Shown: positions 6,754 through 15,282 of the stretch, piece by piece
Numbering within the stretch: the first letter of the stretch is position 1
Layout of the letters: each line of letters starts with the position of its first letter
NCBI GenBank assembly: GCA_024404275.1
Contig: JAKSQG010000010.1
Coordinates: 1 to 22,073 of the forward strand
Source of the DNA: Clostridia bacterium
GTDB lineage: Bacteria > Bacillota > Clostridia > Christensenellales > Aristaeellaceae
Reading direction: 5' to 3'
Length of the DNA stretch: 22,073 nt
Translations under genes and position numbers: made by a program
Notes under the pieces: generated by a model
What the model was told of the DNA's origin: nothing
The model's database searches: none
Seen by the model: only the letters and a program-made list of their open reading frames with translations

Positions 6754-8432
6754 AACCGGTACGCAGAAACGGCCTGAGCATCATGATATCCCTGATATCC
6801 TTGCTGGGCAAACTGAAGTATATCATTTTCATTGCAGTGCTTGGCGGATTTGCGGGCAACTGCTGCGCCATTGCGGTGACAACACTTGGCGCCTGCTGTG
6901 CGGCAAAACTGATGGATCCTTCGTTTACGGATGCTTCTCTTGGACTGCTGGTCGGTCTGACCATCGGCGCAGGTGTGCTGAGGGGACTGCTCCGCTTTGC
7001 GGAACAGTACAATAACCATTTTATTGCCTTTAAGCTTCTGTCTTCGTTACGCGATCGTATTTTCGGGCAGCTGCGTGTTCTGGCTCCGGCGCGTCTGGAA
7101 GGACAGCAGAAGGGCAGCCTGATCGCCATGCTGACTGCCGATGTGGAAACACTGGAAGTATTCTATGCCCATACCATTTCACCCATGATGATCGCACTTC
7201 TGACGGACGGTACGGCTGCACTGCTGATCGGTCTGATCGGCGGCTGGCAGCTGGGTCTGGTAGCGCTTTGCGCTTATCTGGTGATCGGTATTGCTGTTCC
7301 GTTTGGCGCAAGCGCGGTACTGAAAAAAGACGGCATGAACTACAGACGTCAGTTTTCCTTGAGCTCTGCGTATTTTCTGGATTCGGTACGTGGTGTAAGC
7401 GATATCGTGATGAACGGACGCGTGAATGAACGCGGCACTGAACTGAACAGACAGTCGGAGCGCATGAATACCAGCACGGTATCCATGCGGCGCAAGAATG
7501 CCGCTGTCAGCGCACTGACGGGACTGACAGTCTCCCTGGCCATCATGGCAGCTGCCGCTGTGGGCATTGTGATGGCGGCAAACGGACAGGCTTCCATCGC
7601 CCCTGTCACGGTATCGTTGGTACTGCTGTTTTCCTCCTTCGGACCGGTGCTGTCGCTGGCGGGACTGCCTGCCAATCTGACGCAGACCTTTGCCGCGGGA
7701 GACCGCATCCTGAACTTCATGGATGAAAAACCGCAGGTGATCGAAAACCGCGAAGGCACCGAACTGAAGAACTTTGAAAAGCTTGAGATCAGGGATCTGA
7801 GCTTTGGCTATGAAGGGAACGAAGTACTGAAAAATGTTGATCTGACGATCAACAAGGGGGAGATCGTAGGTTTAATCGGTCCCTCCGGTTGCGGAAAATC
7901 CACCCTTCTGAAACTGTTTTTGAGATTTTATGATCCAAACAACGGCAAAGTGATGTATAATGGAACAGATCTGAAGCAGATCAACACCGCTTCCCTGCAC
8001 CGCACGGCGGTGATGGTATCACAGGATACCTGGCTGTTTGATCGTACCATCCGCGAAAATCTGCTGACAGCCAACCCGAACGCCACGGAGCAGCAAATGC
8101 GTGAGGCGTGCCGTATGGCTGCTGTGGATGAACTGATCGAGCAGCTGCCGCTGAAATACGAAACGGAAGCGGGATTGCTGGGCAGCTCCATGAGCACGGG
8201 TGAACGTCAGCGTATCGGTCTGGCACGGGCATTCCTGTCGGGAGCACCTGTGCTGCTGCTGGATGAGGTGACATCCAATGTGGATGCCATCAACGAGGGA
8301 ATCATCCTCGGCAGCCTCAAAGAGGCGGCAAAGGATCGTACCATCATTCTTGTCTCTCACCGCGAATCCACCGTCGGTATCTGCAACAAGGTCTATGCCG
8401 TCAAAGAGGGTCGCGTTGAAGCGGTACGGTAA
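6750..8432 (+). CDS. ABC exporter half-transporter, CydC-like (permease plus ATPase)
   Basis: This 560-residue partner of the preceding gene starts inside its stop (ATGA overlap), with GGAGGGG as the binding site. The permease domain (about 15-320) has the CydC-like stretch RGLLRFAEQYNNHFIAFKLL followed by LAPARLEGQQKGSL. In the ATPase, Walker A is 377-385 (GPSGCGKST), the Q-loop is Q425, Walker B ends D505-E506 and the switch histidine is H537. The signature motif is MSTGE (481-485) rather than LSGGQ. The two subunits should form a heterodimer whose two ATP sites differ. The stop is TAA. Confidence 0.86.
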   Translation: MKPVRRNGLSIMISLISLLGKLKYIIFIAVLGGFAGNCCAIAVTTLGACCAAKLMDPSFTDASLGLLVGLTIGAGVLRGLLRFAEQYNNHFIAFKLLSSLRDRIFGQLRVLAPARLEGQQKGSLIAMLTADVETLEVFYAHTISPMMIALLTDGTAALLIGLIGGWQLGLVALCAYLVIGIAVPFGASAVLKKDGMNYRRQFSLSSAYFLDSVRGVSDIVMNGRVNERGTELNRQSERMNTSTVSMRRKNAAVSALTGLTVSLAIMAAAAVGIVMAANGQASIAPVTVSLVLLFSSFGPVLSLAGLPANLTQTFAAGDRILNFMDEKPQVIENREGTELKNFEKLEIRDLSFGYEGNEVLKNVDLTINKGEIVGLIGPSGCGKSTLLKLFLRFYDPNNGKVMYNGTDLKQINTASLHRTAVMVSQDTWLFDRTIRENLLTANPNATEQQMREACRMAAVDELIEQLPLKYETEAGLLGSSMSTGERQRIGLARAFLSGAPVLLLDEVTSNVDAINEGIILGSLKEAAKDRTIILVSHRESTVGICNKVYAVKEGRVEAVR

Positions 8433-8466
8433 AGCTGAACATTGAAACGAAAGGAAATGCATTGCC

Positions 8467-9000
8467 TTGAAAATTGCGGTTTACTGTGCCTCCGGCGAAG
8501 GTAAAAAGGAAAGCTATCGGAACGCGGCAGCGGAGCTTGGAAAATGGATCGGTGAGAACGGTCATACGTTGGTGTTTGGCGGCGGTAATATCGGTCTGAT
8601 GGGCATTGTGGCATCCGAGGCTTTTCAACATGGCGCCAATGTAATCGGCGTGCTGCCTGCGGATGTGGATTTTATCAACAACCGACCGCAGCCCTACTGC
8701 ACCGAAGTGATCCGTGAAAAGAACATGGCAGCCCGCAAGGACCGTATGCTGCAGCTGGCGGATGCCTTCATCGCCCTGCCGGGCGGCATCGGTACGCTGG
8801 ATGAGGTGACAGAAGCCATCGTGTTGACCAGGATTCATGTGTTTGACAAGCCGGTGGTGCTGTTCAACACGGAGGGCTTCTACGAGCCATTCCGACAGAT
8901 GCTGGACACCATGATCGAGGCGGGTTTCCTGACAAAGGACGAAAAAACACTGTTTTCGGATGACCTGAACGAAATATCCGCCTTTATTCAAAAAACATAA
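8467..9000 (+). CDS. LOG-family protein (TIGR00730), cytokinin riboside monophosphate phosphoribohydrolase-like
   Basis: The protein has 177 residues and a Rossmann-like fold. LOG-family enzymes hydrolyse nucleoside 5'-monophosphates to free base and ribose 5-phosphate; the bacterial substrate is often unknown. The signature PGGIGTLDE is at 105-113 and the conserved R90-K91 lies in AARKDRML. FGGGNIGLMG is the N-terminal nucleotide-binding loop. The start is TTG at 8467, because the family's N-terminus begins exactly there (MKIAVYCAS) and AAAGGA lies about 11 bases upstream. The nearby ATG at 8457 is in another frame. The gene lies 34 bases after the ABC pair and is probably cotranscribed with it. 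Confidence 0.88.
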   Translation: MKIAVYCASGEGKKESYRNAAAELGKWIGENGHTLVFGGGNIGLMGIVASEAFQHGANVIGVLPADVDFINNRPQPYCTEVIREKNMAARKDRMLQLADAFIALPGGIGTLDEVTEAIVLTRIHVFDKPVVLFNTEGFYEPFRQMLDTMIEAGFLTKDEKTLFSDDLNEISAFIQKT

Positions 9001-9009
9001 AAAACAATG

Positions 9010-9060
9010 AAAAGCACCCTTGCACAGAGGATTTTGTTCCCGACAGTGCAAGGGTGTTTT
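9010..9060. terminator. Bidirectional terminator between the LOG gene and the minus-strand ABC operon
   Basis: A perfect 11-bp stem CACCCTTGCAC (9015-9025) and GTGCAAGGGTG (9046-9056) is flanked by an A-run on the left and TTTT on the right, with a 20-base loop. It serves two convergent operons. Confidence 0.82.
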
Positions 9061-9077
9061 GCTGTTATTTATAATGG

Positions 9078-10841
9078 TTATGAAGCGAACTGACTGTTGT
9101 AAAGCGTGGCATAGAAGCCGTTTGCATTGAGCAGCTGTTCGTGATTGCCCTGCTCCACGATGCGGCCGTCCTTCATGACCAGAATCAGGTCGGCTTCCCG
9201 GATGGTGGAAAGTCGGTGCGCCACAATGAAAGTGGTGCGTCCCTGCATCATGGAGGTGAAAGCGTTCTGAATCTTGATCTCGGTACGCGTATCGATGGAG
9301 GAGGTGGCCTCATCCAGAATGAGCATGGGCGGGAGGCACAGCATTACGCGGGCGATGCACAGCAGCTGTTTCTGCCCCTGCGAGAGCAGACCGCCGTCTT
9401 CTCCAATGACGGTATCATAACCGTTCGGCAGACGCTGGATGAAGCTGTGGGCATGGGCTGCCTTGGCGGCTTCAATGATCTGTTGCTCGGTGGCATCCGG
9501 CTTGCCCATGGTGATGTTTTCGCGAATGGTGCCGCGGCGCAGCCAGGTATCCTGAAGTACCATGCCGTAGCTGCCGCGCAGGCTCTTGCGGGTGCAAAGA
9601 CGGATATCATGTCCATCGACGGTGACGGCACCGGCGTTTACATCGTAGAAGCGCATCAGCAGGTTGATCAGCGTGGTCTTGCCGCAGCCGGTGGGACCGA
9701 CGATGGCAATGTGCTGACCGTGTTCCGCTGAAAGGTTCATGTGCTCGATGAGCTTTTGACCGGGAGTGTAGGAGAAGCTGACGTCGTGAGCTTCAACACA
9801 TCCTTCTACGTTTTGGAGCACGACAGCATCCTCTTTGTCCGGTACACGTGCGGGGACAGCCAACAGTTCAAACACACGTCCGGCGCAGACAAGGGCGTTC
9901 TGCAGCTCAGTGATCACGCCGGAAATTTCGTTGAAGGGCTTGGTATACTGATTGGCGTACGAAAGCAGGGCAGAGAGCGCACCAACGGTGAAGGGAACGG
10001 CAGCTCCGGCAGTTGCAAGGCAGATCAATCCGCCTGCGAGCGCTACGGCAGCATATACCACGTTGTTGACAAAACGCGTGCAGGGGTTGGTGAGCGAGGA
10101 GAAGAAGATGGCCTGCAGGGAGGCTTTTTGCAGACGGCCGTTGATCTCGTCAAAACGCTCCTGATTTTCTTTTTCGTGTCCGAAGGCGCGGACGACCTTC
10201 TGGTTGCCGAGCATTTCATCGATGAAGGCGGTCTGTTCGCCGCGGGTCTTGCTTTGCAGAACAAACATGTCATGCGTGCGGGTGGCAATGAAGCGGGCGA
10301 CGACAAAGGAGAGCGGCGTCAACAGCACCACAATGGCGGCGATGGAGGCACGGATGGAAAGCATGAACACGAGGGTGCCAAGAATGGTCACCACACCGGT
10401 GAAAAGCTGCGTGAAGCCCAGCAGGAGGCCGTCGGCAAACTGATCCACGTCGGCGATCATGCGGCTGACGATATCACCGGCGGGGTGCGCGTCCAGATAG
10501 CTGAGGGGCAGCACCTGCAGATGGGCAAAGGCTTCGTTTCGCACGTCACGGATGACATGATACACGATGCGGTTATTGATGGTATTGATCAGCCACTGGG
10601 TGACTGCGCCGGATGCAACGACGATGCCGACAGTGACCAGTAACTGAACAATGGCCTTGAGATCCACATTGCCCGGCCCGAGGATGAGGTCGATCGCACG
10701 TCCGATCAGCACGGGCACATACAGCGACAGGGCTACATACACGGCGGAAAGAAGGATGGAAAGCAGGGCGGTAATCTTATAGGGGCGAAGTACCTGCAGC
10801 ACTTTTTTGACTGTGCCGGGTGCCAACGTTATTTTTTTCAT
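9078..10841 (-). CDS. Heterodimeric ABC multidrug-type exporter, consensus-site subunit (LmrD/TM288-like)
   Basis: The 587-residue protein has a six-helix ABC exporter domain (about 20-330) and a C-terminal ATPase. Walker A is GPTGCGKTT (382-390), the Q-loop is Q430, Walker B ends D510-E511 and the switch histidine is H542. The signature is LSQGQ (486-490), the variant seen in this subunit type. All catalytic residues are present. Its start overlaps the stop of the upstream partner by four bases (ATGA). It closes the minus-strand operon with TAA and runs into a shared terminator. The substrate is unknown; drugs, lipids or peptides are all possible. Confidence 0.9.
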   Translation of the reverse strand: MKKITLAPGTVKKVLQVLRPYKITALLSILLSAVYVALSLYVPVLIGRAIDLILGPGNVDLKAIVQLLVTVGIVVASGAVTQWLINTINNRIVYHVIRDVRNEAFAHLQVLPLSYLDAHPAGDIVSRMIADVDQFADGLLLGFTQLFTGVVTILGTLVFMLSIRASIAAIVVLLTPLSFVVARFIATRTHDMFVLQSKTRGEQTAFIDEMLGNQKVVRAFGHEKENQERFDEINGRLQKASLQAIFFSSLTNPCTRFVNNVVYAAVALAGGLICLATAGAAVPFTVGALSALLSYANQYTKPFNEISGVITELQNALVCAGRVFELLAVPARVPDKEDAVVLQNVEGCVEAHDVSFSYTPGQKLIEHMNLSAEHGQHIAIVGPTGCGKTTLINLLMRFYDVNAGAVTVDGHDIRLCTRKSLRGSYGMVLQDTWLRRGTIRENITMGKPDATEQQIIEAAKAAHAHSFIQRLPNGYDTVIGEDGGLLSQGQKQLLCIARVMLCLPPMLILDEATSSIDTRTEIKIQNAFTSMMQGRTTFIVAHRLSTIREADLILVMKDGRIVEQGNHEQLLNANGFYATLYNSQFAS

Positions 10842-12568
10842 GCGCGCGCATCCTCCTTTCTGAACTGGGAGTTGTAGATTTCACGGTATACGGCGCAGCT
10901 TTCGAGCAGCTGGGCATGAGTACCGATGCCGGCGGCTTTACCGTCTTCAAGCACGATGATGCGGTCAGCATGCATAATGGAGCTGGTACGCTGGGATACA
11001 ATGAATACGGTGGGATGCCAGGGCAGCGAACGCAGCGCGCGGCGCAGGGCGGCATCGGTGGCAAAATCCAACGCGGAGGAGCTGTCATCCAGAATCAGGA
11101 TCTCGGGCTTTCTGACCAGCGCGCGGGCGATCGTCAGACGCTGCCGCTGACCGCCGGACAGGTTACGGCCTCCGGCTTCCACCATGGCGGACAGACCTCC
11201 TTTCTTTTCGACAATTTCGCTTGCCTGTGCCGTTTCAAGAGCCAGTGCTATATCGGCTTCGGCAGCTTCAGAATTGCCCCACAACAGGTTATCTTTGACG
11301 GTACCGCTGAACAGAACGGCTTTTTGCGGTACCAGACCGATCTTTTGACGGAGGGAGGAAGTATCCCAGCTGCGGACATCTTTGCCGTTTACCAGCACGG
11401 AACCGCCGGTCGCTTCGTAGAAGCGGGGAATGAGGTTGACCAGCGTGGTCTTACCGCTGCCTGTACCGCCGATGACACCGATGGTCTCGCCGGGACGGGC
11501 ATCAAGCGTAATGCCTTCAACGGATTCGGCGCCGGCGCCTTCGTATCGAAGGGAAGCGTTGACGAAGGAGACACGGCAGTCCTTTGAAGCGGAGGAGGAG
11601 GGCTGATCGGCAGGAGCGGGTTCGGAGGGCAGCTCCAGGACGGCGGAAATACGGTTGGCGCAGGCGACAGCTTTGGTGATGCTGATGATCAGGTTGGCCA
11701 TTTTGATCAGCTCCACCAGGATCTGTGACATATAGTTGTAAAGCGCAACCACCGCACCCTGCGTGATGATGCCGGCTTCCACACGCAGCGCACCGGTATG
11801 GATGAGGGCAATGATGGCCAGATTGATGATAACATAGGTGACGGGATTCATCAGCGCGGAGAAACGGCCGACCTTTTTCTGCATCGCGGTCAGACGATCG
11901 TTTTGTTCGGCAAAGCCTTTGACTTCTTCTTCCTCTTTGCCAAAGGCGCGCAGAACGCGTACGCCCGTCATGTTCTCACGGGAACGTCCCAACAATGCAT
12001 CCAGATGAGACTGTACGCGGCGGTAAAGCGGGATGGAGATCAGCATCACGCCGCAGCCGACCACCGACAAAACGGGAATGGCAGCCACAAACCACAGTGC
12101 GCTTTGCGCATCCACCGTGAAAGCCATGATCATGGCGCCGAAAACAACAAAGGGAGAGCGCAGCAGCAGGCGCAGGGTCAGGTTCAATCCCGACTGTACC
12201 TGATTAAGGTCGGAAGTGATGCGGGTGATCAGCGTGGAGGTGCCGACGGAATCGATGGTCTGGTAGGACAGCGTCTGAATATGGGAAAACAGCGCGCTGC
12301 GCAGACGGGTCGTAAAGCCGACCGCAGCCTTGGCGGCAAAAAACTGCGCTGTGACAGAGCAGACAAGCCCTACAAAGCCCAGCAGCACCAGAATCAGCGC
12401 CATGCGGATGACATAGCCGGTTCCCGCACCGCCGCGGATGCCTGTATCGATGATGGCGGCTACCACCAACGGTACGATCAGCTCAAAGGAAGCCTCCAAC
12501 AGTTTGAACAGCGGTCCAAGCACGCTTTCGCGGCGATAGGGCTTCAGGTAGGTCAACAGTTTTTTCAT
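10838..12568 (-). CDS. Heterodimeric ABC multidrug-type exporter, degenerate-site subunit (LmrC/TM287-like)
   Basis: The protein has 576 residues with a permease domain (about 15-310) and an ATPase domain. Walker A is GGTGSGKTT (367-375) and the signature is LSGGQ (470-474). The Walker B catalytic Glu is replaced by Asp (D494-D495) and the switch His by Gln (Q526 in VSQR). These are the known changes of the catalytically weak half in heterodimeric exporters. The ATG at 12568 is chosen because GGAGAG lies 7 bases upstream. An in-frame ATG at 12595 lies inside a leader hairpin and would add nine residues. The stop is TGA, inside the next gene's start. Confidence 0.9.
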   Translation of the reverse strand: MKKLLTYLKPYRRESVLGPLFKLLEASFELIVPLVVAAIIDTGIRGGAGTGYVIRMALILVLLGFVGLVCSVTAQFFAAKAAVGFTTRLRSALFSHIQTLSYQTIDSVGTSTLITRITSDLNQVQSGLNLTLRLLLRSPFVVFGAMIMAFTVDAQSALWFVAAIPVLSVVGCGVMLISIPLYRRVQSHLDALLGRSRENMTGVRVLRAFGKEEEEVKGFAEQNDRLTAMQKKVGRFSALMNPVTYVIINLAIIALIHTGALRVEAGIITQGAVVALYNYMSQILVELIKMANLIISITKAVACANRISAVLELPSEPAPADQPSSSASKDCRVSFVNASLRYEGAGAESVEGITLDARPGETIGVIGGTGSGKTTLVNLIPRFYEATGGSVLVNGKDVRSWDTSSLRQKIGLVPQKAVLFSGTVKDNLLWGNSEAAEADIALALETAQASEIVEKKGGLSAMVEAGGRNLSGGQRQRLTIARALVRKPEILILDDSSSALDFATDAALRRALRSLPWHPTVFIVSQRTSSIMHADRIIVLEDGKAAGIGTHAQLLESCAVYREIYNSQFRKEDARA

Positions 12569-12575
12569 GATCGTT

Positions 12576-12616
12576 CTCTCCGGATATAAGCACACTCCGG
12601 AAATAATTCCGGAGTG
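12576..12616 (-). promoter_or_regulatory. Leader hairpin with duplicated Shine-Dalgarno-like sequence before the ABC operon
   Basis: Read on the minus strand, CACTCCGGAA (12616-12607), a 4-base loop and TTCCGGAGTG (12602-12593) form a perfect 10-bp hairpin. CCGGAGAG, the presumed ribosome binding site (12583-12576), then repeats the CCGGAG of the right arm. The left arm could pair with either copy. No U-tract follows the hairpin, so it is not a normal terminator. A regulatory role is an inference. Confidence 0.45.
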
Positions 12617-12622
12617 AAAAGA

Positions 12623-13033
12623 TTACGTGGAAGGGGGCATCGTTGCGGCGGGACCATAGTACAGAATACCTAAGGTGACAGGTCCTGCGGCGCCGTCCAC
12701 GGTCAGACCGTGCAGCTATTGAAAGGTGCGCACGGCGGCGGTGGTCTTCTTGCCGTAGAAACCGTCGATATCGGCGGTCTGCAGGTAGCCCAGCTCCGCC
12801 AGTCGGGTCTGCATCTGACGGACGTAGGTGCCCGAATCGCCTTCACTCAGCGTGACCAGCCGCGGCGTGGGGCTGGGGCTGGGTGTCGGAACGGGGGACG
12901 GCGTGGGACTGGCGGTAACGACCGGCGTTGGCGTGTGCAGCAGCTCGTACGGGATGGGGGTGGATTCTGTTGCTCCCACAGCGGCGCCGGTTGCCAGCGT
13001 CAGATACAAAAGCAGTGCTTTTAAGAAATCCAT
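12623..13033 (-). CDS. Secreted peptidoglycan-binding-domain protein, interrupted by in-frame TAG at codon 106
   Basis: The start ATG follows GGAGG. Residues 1-20 or so are a signal peptide (MDFLKALLLYLTLATGAA). Residues about 32-58 are a Pro/Thr/Ser linker. From about 60 a PG_binding_1 domain begins (GDSGTYVRQMQTRLAELGYL, then DGFYGKKTTAAVRTFQ). A TAG (12716-12718) then interrupts it. The same frame continues for 30 codons with LHGLTVDGAAGPVTLGILYY, the exact remainder of the domain, to TAA at 12623. With standard code only 105 residues are made and the domain lacks its last part; with UAG decoded it has 136 residues. It sits between the ATP-grasp gene and the ABC exporter. Either a recoded gene or a recent nonsense allele. 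Confidence 0.75.
12716..12718 (-). other. In-frame UAG codon inside the peptidoglycan-binding domain
   Basis: The codon context is CAA TAG CTG CAC. It falls directly after the conserved FQ of the domain, before LHGLTVDG. CAG to TAG is a single change, and Gln is acceptable at this surface position. Confidence 0.85.
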
Positions 13034-13045
13034 GCCTGCCTCCGA

Positions 13046-14056
13046 TCAGATATCGATAAACTTTCTGAATTCCGGCAGGATGCCGATGCCGTCCGGATAA
13101 TGAGCGGCAAACTGCGGCACGGCATGACTGGGGAAGGAGTTGCCCTCGATGAAGCGGGGACCATTGGCGGTGATGGCAACATCCCAGGCGACAAAGCGCA
13201 CTTCGGGGATGACATGCATGGCATTAAGGCACATGGCCTTGGCTTCTTCAAAGAAGGGGATGGTGAAGCCGATGATCTCGGTACCGGTCAGGGGATGCTT
13301 GGTATACACGTTGCCGGCTTTATCGGCAGCCACCGTCAGCAGCTTGCCGCTGGCGAGATCGACGCGGGCGGCCATGCCGCCCTGATCGACGTTATCCATC
13401 ACCTTGCCGTTGCCGATGCGCAGGAAAGCGTACACGATGCCTTCCTGCTTGTCGCCGAGCAGGGTGGCAATACGGACGGTATTGACGGAATAGGGGCACA
13501 TGCGGGCCATTTCGGGATGCTGGATGAGCAACTCCTCCAGTACGCCGGGACCCAGCGCACGCAGCTTATCCATGAACTGCGGAATGTCGCTTTCCCAATC
13601 CTTGCGCTCATATTTGACGATACCCACACCGGAGGAGCCCTCCAGCGGTTTGTAGAGCACAGCGGGCATATCCTCAAGGAAAGCCCTGAGGGCATCGAGC
13701 GTCATCGATTCATCCGCACGGAGCCACTTGCGTCCGACCTGCTGGGCAAACAGCGTGTTGAAGGTGGTCTTATCATCAAAGTTGTGCCAGAAAGCCTTGT
13801 TGTTCATGCGGCGGACGATATTGTTGGAAATGCCGCGGGTGATCACGGTGCTGCGCTGTTCATCGTTCAGCTTGTACATGGCGGCAATTTTGTAATCCAT
13901 GTAGCCGGCGTTGTATTTCAGCGCGCACTTGAGCATATCCTGCATCAGCCAGGAGCGGCTTTTGCCGGTCTTTTCGTGAAGCTGTGCGGCGGTTTTGCGC
14001 ATTTTGTGCCAGTCCATTTTCATGGCACGCTTGACGGCATAGGTCAGTCTGCTCAT
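13046..14056 (-). CDS. Sugar-transfer-associated ATP-grasp protein
   Basis: The 336-residue cytoplasmic protein resembles the ATPgrasp_ST group, which is associated with polysaccharide and cell-envelope synthesis clusters. Visible ATP-grasp elements are VLYKPLEGSSGVGIVKYE (phosphate-binding loop), SVNTVRIATLL, the GGMAARVDLASG region, VAWDVAIT and the metal-binding ending FIEGNS. The substrate is unknown. AAGGAG lies 7 bases before the ATG. It follows ychF by 11 bases and is followed after 12 bases by the secreted peptidoglycan-binding gene, which suggests an envelope role (inference). The stop is TGA. Confidence 0.85.
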   Translation of the reverse strand: MSRLTYAVKRAMKMDWHKMRKTAAQLHEKTGKSRSWLMQDMLKCALKYNAGYMDYKIAAMYKLNDEQRSTVITRGISNNIVRRMNNKAFWHNFDDKTTFNTLFAQQVGRKWLRADESMTLDALRAFLEDMPAVLYKPLEGSSGVGIVKYERKDWESDIPQFMDKLRALGPGVLEELLIQHPEMARMCPYSVNTVRIATLLGDKQEGIVYAFLRIGNGKVMDNVDQGGMAARVDLASGKLLTVAADKAGNVYTKHPLTGTEIIGFTIPFFEEAKAMCLNAMHVIPEVRFVAWDVAITANGPRFIEGNSFPSHAVPQFAAHYPDGIGILPEFRKFIDI

Positions 14057-14067
14057 GAGCGGCTCCT

Positions 14068-15162
14068 TTACACATTGAAGCGGAACAGCGTGACATCGCC
14101 ATCCTGCATGACATATTCCTTGCCTTCAGAACGGATGGCGCCCTTCTCGCGGCAGGCGTTCATGCTGCCAAGGTCCCTGAGGGTCTCAAAGGAGACGATC
14201 TCGGCACGGATAAAGCCGCGTTCAAAATCGGTATGGATCTTGCCGGCAGCCTGCGGAGCCTTGGTGCCGCGGCGGATGGTCCAGGCACGGCACTCATCGC
14301 TGCCCGCAGTCAGGAAGGAAATGAGGCCCAGCAGATGATAGCAGGCGGTAATCAGGGTATCCAGACCGCTGTGGGCGATGCCGAGCTCCTCCAGGAACAT
14401 GGTGCGCTCTTCGGGTTCCATGCCGGCGATCTCTTCCTCGATGGCGGCGGAGATGCAGACGCATTCGGCCTTTTCGGCTTCGGCAATGCGGCGCACGGTC
14501 TGCACCATGGCATTGTCATCCGCGGCGCCGATGGCGTCCTCGGCAATGTTGGCGGCATAGATGACGGGCTTCATGGTGAGCAGGAACCAGCTGAGGGCGA
14601 TCTCGCGCTCTTCATCACTCATCTCGCAGGTGCGGGCGGGCAGGCCCTTTTCCAGATGATTATACAGCCGGCGGCCGAGTTCAGCCTCCGCCTGACATTT
14701 TTTATCACCGGTCTTGAACAGCTTTTCGGCCTTGTCACGGCGCTTTTCGACCGTTTCCATATCGGCGAAGATCAGTTCCAAGTTGATGGTTTCGATATCG
14801 CGGGAAGGATCGACGGAGCCGTCCACATGAATGATGTTGTCATCCTCAAAGCAGCGCACCACGTGCACGATGGCGTCACACTCACGGATGTGGGAAAGGA
14901 ACTTGTTGCCAAGGCCTTCACCGTGGCTGGCGCCGCGGACAAGACCGGCGATATCCACAAACTCCACACTGGCGGGAGTTACTTTCTTGGGGCTGTACAT
15001 CTGAGCCAGCACATCCAGACGGCTGTCCGGTACGGCGACCACGCCGCTGTTGGGCTCGATGGTGCAGAAGGGGTAGTTGGCCGCCTGTGCGCCGGCATTG
15101 GTAATAGCATTAAAAAGGGTGCTTTTGCCGACATTCGGCAAACCGACAACGCCTAATTTCAT
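14068..15162 (-). CDS. ychF: Ribosome-binding ATPase YchF (Obg-like)
   Basis: The 364-residue protein is a full-length YchF/OLA1 ATPase, a P-loop protein that binds ribosomes. The P-loop is GLPNVGKST (7-15), followed by NYPFCTIEPNSGVV and the switch motif DIAGLVRGASHGEGLGNKFL. The C-terminal TGS domain includes IRRGTKAPQAAGKIHTDFERGFIRAE and ends near EYVMQDGDVTLFRFNV. The ATG at 15162 is the family start. An in-frame ATG at 15213 lies upstream of the predicted transcription start (about 15209) and is rejected. It is the first gene of the minus-strand operon that runs to 9078. The stop is TAA. Confidence 0.96.
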   Translation of the reverse strand: MKLGVVGLPNVGKSTLFNAITNAGAQAANYPFCTIEPNSGVVAVPDSRLDVLAQMYSPKKVTPASVEFVDIAGLVRGASHGEGLGNKFLSHIRECDAIVHVVRCFEDDNIIHVDGSVDPSRDIETINLELIFADMETVEKRRDKAEKLFKTGDKKCQAEAELGRRLYNHLEKGLPARTCEMSDEEREIALSWFLLTMKPVIYAANIAEDAIGAADDNAMVQTVRRIAEAEKAECVCISAAIEEEIAGMEPEERTMFLEELGIAHSGLDTLITACYHLLGLISFLTAGSDECRAWTIRRGTKAPQAAGKIHTDFERGFIRAEIVSFETLRDLGSMNACREKGAIRSEGKEYVMQDGDVTLFRFNV

Positions 15163-15215
15163 TGCAAAGTCCGTCCTCTCCAGATCGAATACATTTATAA
15201 ACAGATACATCATTT

Positions 15216-15244
15216 ATTATACCCCCTGCGGCGATAAAAAGCAA
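15216..15244 (-). promoter_or_regulatory. ychF operon promoter
   Basis: On the minus strand, TTGCTT (15244-15239) and consensus TATAAT (15221-15216) are 17 bases apart, placing transcription start near 15209. It is back to back with the aminopeptidase promoter. Confidence 0.7.
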
Positions 15245-15282
15245 CCTGAAAGGGAAAATGCCCGGATAAAAAGAACCGCGTA

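Noticed and set aside
12593..12616. Hairpin before the ABC operon read as a Rho-independent terminator
   Set aside because: On the minus strand it is followed by TGCTTATATCC, not a U-tract, and the exporter genes lie directly downstream.
13100..14338. Long plus-strand open frame opposite the ATP-grasp and ychF genes
   Set aside because: It covers two recognised genes on the other strand and has low-complexity Gly/His/Asp-rich translation typical of antisense frames.
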